Positions 1-6,375 of a DNA stretch of 64,000 nt are shown in pieces. The stretch spans positions 11,846 to 75,845 of the forward strand of contig JAICRS010000001.1 of NCBI GenBank assembly GCA_025966335.1, read 5' to 3'. Position 1 is the first letter of the stretch, and every line of letters starts with the position of its first letter. The DNA is from Nocardioidaceae bacterium. GTDB taxonomy: Bacteria > Actinomycetota > Actinomycetes > Propionibacteriales > Nocardioidaceae. The notes under the pieces were generated by a model. The model saw only the letters and a program-made list of their open reading frames with translations. It was not told where the DNA came from and ran no database searches. The position numbers were made by a program, and so were the translations under genes.

Positions 1-589
1 CCTCGTGGAGGCCGGCGCCGACATCATCAAGGTCGGCGTGGGGCCGGGCGCGATGTGCACCACCCGGATGATGACCGGGGTCGGCCGCCCGCAGCTGTCC
101 GCGGTGCTCGAGTGCGCCACGGCCGCCCGCGAGCTCGGCAAGCACGTGTGGGCGGACGGGGGAGTGCGCCACCCGCGCGATGTCGCTCTCGCCCTGGCGG
201 CGGGCGCCTCTGCGGTGATGATCGGCTCGTGGTTCGCCGGCACCTACGAGTCACCCGGTGACCTGCACGTCGACGCCAACGGCCGCGCCTACAAGGAGAG
301 CTTCGGGATGGCGTCGGCGCGTGCGGTCGCCAACCGGACCAGCACCGAGACCGCGTTCGACCGGGCCCGCAAGGGACTCTACGAGGAGGGCATCTCCTCG
401 AGCCGGATGTACCTCGACCCGGACCGACCGGGGGTCGAGGACCTCATCGACCAGATCTGTGCCGGCGTGCGCTCCTCCTGCACCTACGCGGGTGCCCGTT
501 CGCTCGAGGAGCTGCGTGAGCGGGCGGTGATCGGTGTGCAGTCGGCGGCCGGGTTCCACGAGGGAAGACCGCTGCCCGCCGGCTGGTGA
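1..589 (+). CDS. guaB1: GuaB1 family IMPDH/GMP reductase-like protein (5' truncated)
   Basis: The reading frame is open from the window edge, so only the C-terminal ~195 residues are present. They carry the IMPDH/GMPR phosphate loop and catalytic Cys loop (GVGPGAMCTTRMMTGVGRPQ), followed by the glycine-rich ADGGVRHPRDVALALAAGA segment that binds the second phosphate side. The loop and the C-terminal tail resemble the actinobacterial GuaB1 branch rather than canonical GuaB2 IMPDH. A mycobacterial GuaB1 has been reported to be a CBS-containing GMP reductase (GMP to IMP, NADPH-dependent), so purine salvage is the likely role in the cytosol. The CBS part would lie upstream of the window. A strong hairpin follows the stop codon. 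Confidence 0.85.
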   Translation, partial: LVEAGADIIKVGVGPGAMCTTRMMTGVGRPQLSAVLECATAARELGKHVWADGGVRHPRDVALALAAGASAVMIGSWFAGTYESPGDLHVDANGRAYKESFGMASARAVANRTSTETAFDRARKGLYEEGISSSRMYLDPDRPGVEDLIDQICAGVRSSCTYAGARSLEELRERAVIGVQSAAGFHEGRPLPAGW

Positions 590-601
590 ACCCGTGGACA
601 G

Positions 602-633
602 AGACAGACCCCGCCCGGAGGCGGGGCCTGTCT
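602..633. terminator. Bidirectional intrinsic terminator
   Basis: A 14-bp stem (602-615 with 620-633, one G-U type mismatch) with a 4-nt CGGA loop lies between the convergent ends of guaB1 and the BCCT gene. There is no long T run, which is common in high-GC actinobacteria. Confidence 0.75.
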
Positions 634-648
634 GCCTTGGTCGAGCGG

Positions 649-2421
649 TCAGCGCGCGATGTCCGCGGGCTTGCTCGGGTGGTCGTCGCCACCGGTCAGC
701 ACCGACTCGTCCGAGGGCTGCACGGCCAGCGCGAAGTCGTCACCGTGCCGGGTGACACCGGTGACCACGGCCTGCTCCACCGCGTCGCGCGCGTAGCGCC
801 TGCGCACGATCATCGGGTCCTGGCGCAGGTCCTTGACCAGCGCCACCGCGAGGCCGATCATCACGATCGCGAACGGCAGTGCGGCCACGATCGTGATGTT
901 CTGCAGGCCGGACAGGGCGGAGTCCCCACCGACCAGCAGCATCACCGCGGCGACACCACCGGTGGCGCAGCCCCAGAAGATCACGGTGGGCCGGCTCGGC
1001 TCCAGTGAACCGCGCTCGGAGAGGGACCCCATCACGATCGAGGCGGCGTCGGCGCCGGAGACGAAGAAGATCGCGACCAGCACCATCACCAGGACGCTGG
1101 TGACCGTGGCGATCGGGAGCTCACCGAGCATGTTGAACAGCTGGGCCTCGACGGAACCTGCTCCGGCCAGGTCGGCGCCGTTCTGCTGGAGGTTGATCGC
1201 GGCACCTCCGAAGATCGCGAACCAGACCAGGCTGACCAGGCTCGGCACGAGCAGCACGCCGGTGACGAACTGGCGGATGGTCCGCCCCCGCGAGATCCGG
1301 GCGATGAACATGCCGACGAACGGAGTCCACGACAGCCACCAGGCCCAGTAGAAGACCGTCCACCCGGACAGCCACTCCGCCATCGCGTCGCCGCCGGAGG
1401 CCTCGGTCCGTGCCGACATCATCGCCAGGTCCTGGAAGTAGCTGCCGACCGACGTCGGGATGAGGTCGAGGATGAACACGGTCGGGCCGGCCACGAACAC
1501 GAACACGGCGAGCGACAGCGCGAGCACCATGTTGATGTTGGACAGCCACTGGATGCCCTTGGCGACGCCGGACACGGCGGAGAAGATGAACGCGATGGTG
1601 AGGACGACGATCACGCCGACGAGGATGCCGTTGCCGATCGTGCCGATGCCGGAGACGATCTCCAGCCCGCTGCCGATCTGCAGCGCACCCAGGCCCAGCG
1701 ACGCCGCGGAGCCGAACAGGGTGGCGAAGATCGCCAGGATGTCGATCACCCGGCCGGCCGCGCCGCTGGCGCGCTTCTCGCCGATCAGCGGCGCGAACGC
1801 GGAGCTGATCAGCTGGGAGCGGCCCTTGCGGAACACGCCGTAGGCGATCGCGATGCCGACCACCGCGTAGATCGCCCACGGGTGAAGCGTCCAGTGGAAC
1901 AGCGTGGTGGCCATCGCGTTCTGCACGGCCTGGGGGTCGCCCACCTCACCGGTGCCGGGAGGCGGAGCCATGAAGTGGGACAGCGGCTCGGTGACTCCGT
2001 AGAACATCAGGCCGATGCCCATCCCGGCGCTGAACATCATCGCGATCCACGACACGGTCCGGAACTCGGGTTCCTCGTCGTCGTTGCCGAGCGGGATGTT
2101 GCCGAACCGTCCGGCGGCCAGCCAGATCACGAAGACGACGAAGCCGGAGGCGGCGAGCACGAACAGCCAGCCCATGTTGTGCACGGTCCAGTCCAGGGCC
2201 GTGCCGGATGCGGAGCCGAGGCTCGGCGTGTTGAGAAAGCCCCAAAGCAGGAAGCCGACCGCGATGGCGGCGGTGACACCGAAGACGACCTTGTCCAGCT
2301 TCTGGGAGGTGCGGTCGTGGGTGTCGTCGACCGGACTCTCCAGCGCGGGGTGCGCCGGCTCGTTGCCTGGGTCTTGAGGGTTGTTCCGGGGGTTTTGTTC
2401 TGTGCTTACTTGGGTAGCCAC
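649..2421 (-). CDS. BCCT family osmolyte transporter
   Basis: A 590-residue polytopic membrane protein of the betaine/carnitine/choline transporter family. The diagnostic glycine-rich TM3 signature GMGIGLMFYGVTEPLSHF is at residues 133-150, and the tryptophan-rich segment FYWAWWLSWTPFVGMFIARI matches the TM8 substrate region of BetP-like carriers. The length and about 12 hydrophobic segments fit the family. It probably imports glycine betaine, choline or a related trimethylammonium compound with Na+ or H+. The acidic, polar N-terminal tail (about 40 residues) resembles the cytoplasmic N-terminus of osmoregulated members. The start is a GTG. It is a single gene, transcribed leftward into the shared terminator. 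The substrate cannot be fixed from sequence. Confidence 0.93.
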   Translation of the reverse strand: MATQVSTEQNPRNNPQDPGNEPAHPALESPVDDTHDRTSQKLDKVVFGVTAAIAVGFLLWGFLNTPSLGSASGTALDWTVHNMGWLFVLAASGFVVFVIWLAAGRFGNIPLGNDDEEPEFRTVSWIAMMFSAGMGIGLMFYGVTEPLSHFMAPPPGTGEVGDPQAVQNAMATTLFHWTLHPWAIYAVVGIAIAYGVFRKGRSQLISSAFAPLIGEKRASGAAGRVIDILAIFATLFGSAASLGLGALQIGSGLEIVSGIGTIGNGILVGVIVVLTIAFIFSAVSGVAKGIQWLSNINMVLALSLAVFVFVAGPTVFILDLIPTSVGSYFQDLAMMSARTEASGGDAMAEWLSGWTVFYWAWWLSWTPFVGMFIARISRGRTIRQFVTGVLLVPSLVSLVWFAIFGGAAINLQQNGADLAGAGSVEAQLFNMLGELPIATVTSVLVMVLVAIFFVSGADAASIVMGSLSERGSLEPSRPTVIFWGCATGGVAAVMLLVGGDSALSGLQNITIVAALPFAIVMIGLAVALVKDLRQDPMIVRRRYARDAVEQAVVTGVTRHGDDFALAVQPSDESVLTGGDDHPSKPADIAR

Positions 2422-2572
2422 GAGATCCGGCGCTGCGGCACAGCGCCCCTCCGATCAACGATTGGGGACATGAACAGCCTGACGAATCTGTCTGATCTGG
2501 TTGCGTGATGCAAGTTGGGACTCCCGGGTGTGCGCCGGGTCACCCAGAGGTGTTACCCACGGCTGGTGTGTC

Positions 2573-3472
2573 CTACACCACAGGAACTGTGGTGATGGAA
2601 ACCAGCGAGTGCGCATCCGCGCCGTTCGGCCGGGCCGACCGGCAGGTCAGCTGTTCCCAGCTCTCCGGGTCGCTGCACACCTCCACCTGCCAGCTCCGCT
2701 CACCGTCGGTGAACACGGCCATGGTGGTCGTCCCCGAACGCACGCGCGAGACCAGGGTCAGTGCGTCGGTGCGCAGCTGCCCGATCTCCTCCCGCAGGAA
2801 GATCTCGGCGGCCTGGACGGGGAACGGGTAGCCGCACCGGCCCCGCAGATGCGCCAGGTCCAGGGTGCCAGCCAGGTGGCCCTTGGCCAAGGGAACCGCG
2901 GTCTCCGGCTCGACCCGGCCGTAGTACAACCCGTCGGGGAGCACCAGCAGGTTCCCTGCGAACCGGTCACCGCCGATGTGCGAGACCTCCCAGGTCTGCT
3001 CGGGCAGATGCGCATGCAGCGCGGCGGCCACCGGCCGGCCTCGTTCGGCGCAGCACACGTCGTGCCGGCCGTGGGTACAGACCAGGAACAGCGGTGAGTC
3101 GTGCGCCGTCAGGCCGGGGGACCGGCCCCGGCCGAGCTGGTCGAGGTCGAGGTCCAACAGGGAGGCCGGGTCGTCGACCGTGCAGGTCTCCAGCCAGGGC
3201 TCGTGCACGGCGGCGAAGGCCGCGAACACCGTCAGCTCGCCCGGACTTGAACGTCCGTGCCGCCGGATCATCAGCACCCGGACGCCGGCGCGCCGGGCGC
3301 GGGCGGCGAGCTCGGTCTTGACCTCAACAGGTAGCCGGTTGTCGCTGACGGCGTCGATCCCCCAGGGACCGGGGTCCTCGACGAGCAGGAACGACCGGAC
3401 CGTCGACGCGGTGCCGGCCTGCGACTCGCCGCGTGCCTCGCTGGCCGTCGAGCAGCGGAAGGAAGGACTCAA
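2573..3472 (-). CDS. Sucrase/ferredoxin-like (Suc/Fer, Apd1-type) thioredoxin-fold ferredoxin
   Basis: A 299-residue protein of the Suc/Fer family, related to yeast Apd1, which binds a [2Fe-2S] cluster with Cys and His ligands. The N-terminus FRCSTASEARGES and WGIDA segments are typical of the bacterial branch. The cluster region CTHGRHDVCC is followed by the HIGGDRFAGN motif; the second His of the Apd1 HxGGH motif is an Asp here. No signal peptide or membrane segment is seen. It is the last gene of a three-gene operon: its TTG start overlaps the stop codon of the JmjC gene (TTGA), implying translational coupling. Inferred role: electron transfer or redox support for the oxygenase encoded upstream. 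The family name 'sucrase' is historical and does not imply sucrose cleavage. Confidence 0.8.
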   Translation of the reverse strand: MSPSFRCSTASEARGESQAGTASTVRSFLLVEDPGPWGIDAVSDNRLPVEVKTELAARARRAGVRVLMIRRHGRSSPGELTVFAAFAAVHEPWLETCTVDDPASLLDLDLDQLGRGRSPGLTAHDSPLFLVCTHGRHDVCCAERGRPVAAALHAHLPEQTWEVSHIGGDRFAGNLLVLPDGLYYGRVEPETAVPLAKGHLAGTLDLAHLRGRCGYPFPVQAAEIFLREEIGQLRTDALTLVSRVRSGTTTMAVFTDGERSWQVEVCSDPESWEQLTCRSARPNGADAHSLVSITTVPVV

Positions 3473-4629
3473 CCGACGACCCGTAGCAGCCCTTCGCGGA
3501 CCAGGCGCCTGCTGAGCACGAGCCGGCTCTCGGGGTCGAGCCAGTCCGCCAGGTCCGCGGGGCGGAACGTGGCGCTGTCACGGATCCATCGAATCGGCGC
3601 GGCCAGGTAGAGCGGGATCCGCAGCTCCCGGTCGCCGAGGAGCACGCGGAGGCGTCCGTCGTGCTCGGACACGACGCAGGCGGTGCCGGCCCGCCGCTCC
3701 AGGACGGTGCTGTCGTCCAGGGCGGTCATCGCCAACCGGTCCTCGAGGCCGCCACGCAGGACCGGGTTCCGGCTGCTGAGGAACCGGGCGGCCTGCTGGT
3801 CGGTGAGCGTCTCCGGGTCCTGCTCCATCACCTGCTCGGCCAGCGAGTGCAGGTGGGCACCCAGCTCATCCACCATCCGTGACGGGTCGTCCAGATAGCC
3901 GGCGGGGAGGCGTCCGTCGTACCGCTCGTCCGTCAGCAGCTGGGTCGTGACCCGGCCGAGCAGATCCCGCCAGGTCAGCTGGTTGATGCCGATCGTCACG
4001 TGCAGGGACGCGGTGTCCTGCGTGCGCGCGGCGTGCGGGGTGCCGGTCGGGAGGTACATGCTGACTCCCGGCTCGAGCAGGATGTCGCGCGCGCCGCTGT
4101 CGTCGTGCACCTCCCATTGCTTGGACCCGTGGGTCTGGAAGACGAACACGTCGTGGGTGTCGCTGTGCAACGCGAACCCCTGTGAGCCGGGCGGGGTCAG
4201 GTAGGCGTTGGCCTGGCACGGGTGACCGAGGGCGAGCTCGAGGTCACGGACCAGGTCGGACAGCGGCGGCCAGTAGCGGTGCAGCCCCTGCAGGACCACG
4301 GTGGCGCCGTCGTCGAACAGGTCGAGCACCTTGCGTCCGTCCACGAGCCCGGTGAGCGGCTGGCCGGCCAGCGAGGCGGATCGGATGAACCGCGAGGTCG
4401 GCAGCACCGTCCCGTCCTTCGCGATCCGTAGGGCGGGCGCGCGCAGCGCGGTGCTGGTCAGCAGCAGGTCGACATCGCCCAACGAGAGCAGGGAGGTGAG
4501 CCGATCAGGATCCGTGTGGTGGACATGGATGTGGCGCGCCCAGACCTTCGCGACGAAGCTCTGGGCGTCACCACTGAGCAGGGCAAGCGCGTCCAAGACG
4601 TCGGGCTCAGGCGTCCGTCCCGTCGGCAT
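3469..4629 (-). CDS. JmjC/cupin-4 Fe(II)/2-oxoglutarate oxygenase (ribosomal oxygenase-like)
   Basis: A 386-residue protein with the JmjC fold of the YcfD/RoxA/NO66 type. The iron triad is intact: His155 and Asp157 in the HSD motif of GFALHSDTHDVFVFQTHG, and distal His199 in PTGTPHAA. The C-terminal ~150 residues resemble the dimerisation and winged-helix region of ribosomal oxygenases. Known relatives hydroxylate Arg or His of ribosomal proteins. I chose ATG 4629, which overlaps the end of the upstream repeat-peptide gene by 23 nt. A longer open frame to 4785 only reads the peptide repeat out of frame, and a TTG at 4596 is another possible start. Its position directly after an Asp/Thr repeat peptide suggests that peptide as substrate; this is inference. 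Confidence 0.85.
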   Translation of the reverse strand: MPTGRTPEPDVLDALALLSGDAQSFVAKVWARHIHVHHTDPDRLTSLLSLGDVDLLLTSTALRAPALRIAKDGTVLPTSRFIRSASLAGQPLTGLVDGRKVLDLFDDGATVVLQGLHRYWPPLSDLVRDLELALGHPCQANAYLTPPGSQGFALHSDTHDVFVFQTHGSKQWEVHDDSGARDILLEPGVSMYLPTGTPHAARTQDTASLHVTIGINQLTWRDLLGRVTTQLLTDERYDGRLPAGYLDDPSRMVDELGAHLHSLAEQVMEQDPETLTDQQAARFLSSRNPVLRGGLEDRLAMTALDDSTVLERRAGTACVVSEHDGRLRVLLGDRELRIPLYLAAPIRWIRDSATFRPADLADWLDPESRLVLSRRLVREGLLRVVG

Positions 4630-4852
4630 CGGTCGAGTCGCCGTCGGTGCTGTCGGTGGAGTCGCCGTCGGTCGCGTCCGCGTCCGTGCCGTCCGCGTCG
4701 GTCGAATCCCCGTCGGTGCTGTCGGTGGAGTCGCCGTCGGTCGCGTCCGCGTCGGTGGCGTCCGCGTCGGAACCGGGGGCCTCAATCGGGGCGCCCTCCC
4801 CGCTGGTCTGCATGTCCTCGTCGCGCAGCGGCTCGTCGGGAGTGGTCGTCAT
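4607..4852 (-). CDS. 81-residue Asp/Thr-rich peptide with DxDxT pentapeptide repeats
   Basis: A short gene with an excellent ribosome site (AAGGAGGAG a few bases before ATG 4852). The first ~28 residues are ordinary (MTTTPDEPLRDEDMQTSGEG...). The rest is nine pentapeptides D-[AG]-D-[ASG]-T plus two DST triplets, ending DA, with about 21 Asp and 11 Thr and no Lys or Arg. No signal peptide, Cys or hydrophobic segment is seen. The next gene, a JmjC oxygenase, overlaps its 3' end. The leader-plus-repetitive-core layout resembles a precursor of a ribosomally made, modified peptide. A calcium-binding or simply disordered acidic protein is the alternative. I do not recognise a characterised homologue. 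Confidence 0.75.
   Translation of the reverse strand: MTTTPDEPLRDEDMQTSGEGAPIEAPGSDADATDADATDGDSTDSTDGDSTDADGTDADATDGDSTDSTDGDSTDADGTDA
4621..4758. repeat. Tandem 69-bp duplication inside the repeat-peptide gene
   Basis: Copies 4621-4689 and 4690-4758 match at about 63 of 69 positions, including an uninterrupted run of over 40 identical bases. The unit encodes 23 residues, so the frame is kept. Shorter sub-repeats built from GTCGGTGGAGTCGCCGTCGG-like words lie within each copy. Confidence 0.9.
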
Positions 4853-4898
4853 TGCTCCTCCTTCGGGTGGCGGCGCGGGTACGCCGGGCCTGTCCCGC

Positions 4899-4925
4899 AA
4901 CTTACCCGAGCGGTCAGGGCCTCAA
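4899..4925 (-). promoter_or_regulatory. Possible promoter of the repeat-peptide operon
   Basis: Reading leftward, TTGAGG (4925-4920) and TAAGTT (4904-4899) are separated by 15 bp, slightly short. They precede a ~45-nt leader with a strong Shine-Dalgarno. This is the only plausible pair in the divergent gap. Confidence 0.3.
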
Positions 4926-4939
4926 ACAGAGGTGCCGCG

Positions 4940-4945
4940 TAGGCT
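4940..4945 (+). promoter_or_regulatory. -10 hexamer of a leaderless promoter (nucleosidase gene)
   Basis: TAGGCT ends 7 nt before ATG 4953 and no Shine-Dalgarno is seen, so transcription probably starts at the start codon. Confidence 0.55.
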
Positions 4946-4952
4946 GCCGCGC

Positions 4953-5504
4953 ATGCCGGCTCGACATCTGCTCATCGTCTCCGCCACCCGCGCCGAAGCA
5001 GCACATGTGCCGGCCGGGTTACCGGTAGTGGTCACCGGTCTCGGCAAGACCGCGGCGGCGACCGCGACCGCTCAGGCACTTGGGCGAATGGACCGGAACG
5101 GGCTGACGGTGGTCAACATCGGCACCGCGGGCGCGCTCCGCGAGGAGCTGGACGGGATCCACTTGCCGGGCACCGTGCTCAACCACGACATCAACGCGGC
5201 TGCGATCCGCGCGCTCGGCTACGACCCTCAGGAGCGGCTCACCGTCGACGACGGTGACGACACCGTGCTCGCCACCGGCGACGTCTTCGTGACCGACCCG
5301 GTCGTGCGTGATGCGCTCGCAGAACGTGCCGACCTGGTCGACATGGAGGGTTACGCCGTCGTCTACGCGTGCCGGCACTACGACGTCCCGGTCCGGCTGG
5401 TCAAGCACGTCTCGGACGGCGCGGACGAGACCGCGTTCGACTGGCCGTCGGTGGTGGCTGCCAGCGCGCGGGCGTTGGGGGAGTGGCTGCGGCTCAACGT
5501 GTGA
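4953..5504 (+). CDS. MTA/SAH nucleosidase-like purine phosphorylase superfamily protein
   Basis: A 183-residue protein of the PNP/UDP superfamily, a little shorter than E. coli Mtn (232). It has the VVNIGTAGAL glycine motif, the VDMEGYAVVYAC motif with the Glu that contacts the ribose, and the C-terminal KHVSDGADE segment whose Asp is the catalytic acid in nucleosidases. Likely reaction: cleavage of the N-glycosidic bond of S-adenosylhomocysteine, methylthioadenosine or a related nucleoside. The frame stays open upstream to 4647, but that part is antisense to the repeat peptide; ATG 4953 with a TAGGCT box 7 nt upstream is the better start. It is divergent from the repeat-peptide operon and converges on the LysR-like gene 10 bp away. 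Confidence 0.75.
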   Translation: MPARHLLIVSATRAEAAHVPAGLPVVVTGLGKTAAATATAQALGRMDRNGLTVVNIGTAGALREELDGIHLPGTVLNHDINAAAIRALGYDPQERLTVDDGDDTVLATGDVFVTDPVVRDALAERADLVDMEGYAVVYACRHYDVPVRLVKHVSDGADETAFDWPSVVAASARALGEWLRLNV

Positions 5505-5514
5505 GCCACGCGGG

Positions 5515-6210
5515 CTAACGACCCCGGCGTCGTCCGCTCGCACCGCTGCGGCCGGAGCGTGAGCCGGCTGGGCGTTCCGGCCGCCGCTGACGGACCTTGC
5601 TCCTCTGCGGCGTGGCGTCTTTCTGAGGCACGGCCGCGCCGGCGTCGCGTGAGCTGCGCTCGGTGCGGCCGCGGACGATCCCGATGAAGGTCTCGATCCG
5701 GGTGTCCGTGGCGTCGGTCGGCCAGGCGAGGCCGATCTGCGACTCCGGCGTGCTCGCGAGGGGGACCGCGACGACGTCCTTGCGGTTGTAGAGCCGGGCC
5801 ACCGACTTCGGGACGATCACAATGCCGGTCCCCGCGGCGATCGTCTCGAACGCCTGCCTCATGGTGATGGCCGGCGGTTGCAGCAGGTGCTCGTCGGCGA
5901 GGTCGTCGAAGGTGACCTCGTCGAGCACGGTGGCCGGGTGGTCGAGGGGGACGACCACGACCGGAACCTCGCGGTAGAGGGGGATCAGGTTGAGGCCGTC
6001 CCGCTCGACCGGCAGCCGGACGAAGCTCATGTCGGCCCGTCCGTCCTGGAGCACCGCGAGCTGGTCCTCCTCCTCGACCGGCAACAGCTCCAGCGGATCG
6101 TGGGGCATTCGCTGTGTCCAGGTCCGCGACCACTTGCCCGGTGTCACGCCCGGGACGAAGGCGACTCGCAGCGGCGTACCCGTCTCGGGGAGGGCGGGAC
6201 CATCGGTCAT
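5515..6210 (-). CDS. Stand-alone LysR-type substrate-binding domain protein
   Basis: A 231-residue protein that begins directly with the effector-binding fold of LysR regulators (LRVAFVPGVTPGKW... ADMSFVRLPV... PVVVVPLDHP...). It has no N-terminal helix-turn-helix, and only 166 bp separate it from the divergent M1 gene, so the DNA-binding part is absent rather than missed. The last ~45 residues are rich in Arg, Ser and Gly and very basic. ATG 6210 is preceded at 7 nt by TACCGT, suggesting a leaderless transcript. Similar HTH-less proteins occur in actinobacteria. It could be a ligand-binding modulator, or the basic tail might contact nucleic acid; neither is demonstrated. Confidence 0.75.
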   Translation of the reverse strand: MTDGPALPETGTPLRVAFVPGVTPGKWSRTWTQRMPHDPLELLPVEEEDQLAVLQDGRADMSFVRLPVERDGLNLIPLYREVPVVVVPLDHPATVLDEVTFDDLADEHLLQPPAITMRQAFETIAAGTGIVIVPKSVARLYNRKDVVAVPLASTPESQIGLAWPTDATDTRIETFIGIVRGRTERSSRDAGAAVPQKDATPQRSKVRQRRPERPAGSRSGRSGASGRRRGR

Positions 6211-6217
6211 AGGGCTC

Positions 6218-6223
6218 ACGGTA
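6218..6223 (-). promoter_or_regulatory. -10 hexamer of a leaderless promoter (LysR-like gene)
   Basis: Read leftward, TACCGT ends 7 nt before ATG 6210, with no Shine-Dalgarno between. Confidence 0.5.
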
Positions 6224-6330
6224 GTGCAGCCGGTTCGACGCGATGGCGCCGAGTTGCGTCGGTTTCGAGTAGCCCATCTGTGCACCGGCCTGAACCCATC
6301 ATGTCTATGGGCACGCCGTCCGGCCCTGCT

Positions 6331-6336
6331 TAGCGT
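6331..6336 (+). promoter_or_regulatory. -10 hexamer upstream of the M1 peptidase gene
   Basis: TAGCGT, the -10 word seen repeatedly in this window, lies 39 nt before ATG 6376. The resulting leader carries the Shine-Dalgarno AGAGGAGG. Confidence 0.45.
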
Positions 6337-6375
6337 TGATCTAGTCGTTCTTCCGGTAGCCAGAGGAGGCCTCCG

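Noticed and set aside
1..589. Annotation as canonical IMP dehydrogenase GuaB
   Set aside because: The Cys loop is shared, but the surrounding and C-terminal sequence fit the GuaB1 branch, a member of which has been reported as a GMP reductase.
4621..4758. Repeats as a CRISPR array
   Set aside because: The copies are directly adjacent with no spacers, keep the reading frame, and lie inside a coding sequence. No cas gene is nearby.
4630..4785. N-terminal extension of the JmjC gene (a Pro/Thr/Arg-rich stretch)
   Set aside because: It is the repeat-peptide gene read in another frame. The JmjC family begins near ATG 4629, and the peptide gene has the strong ribosome site.
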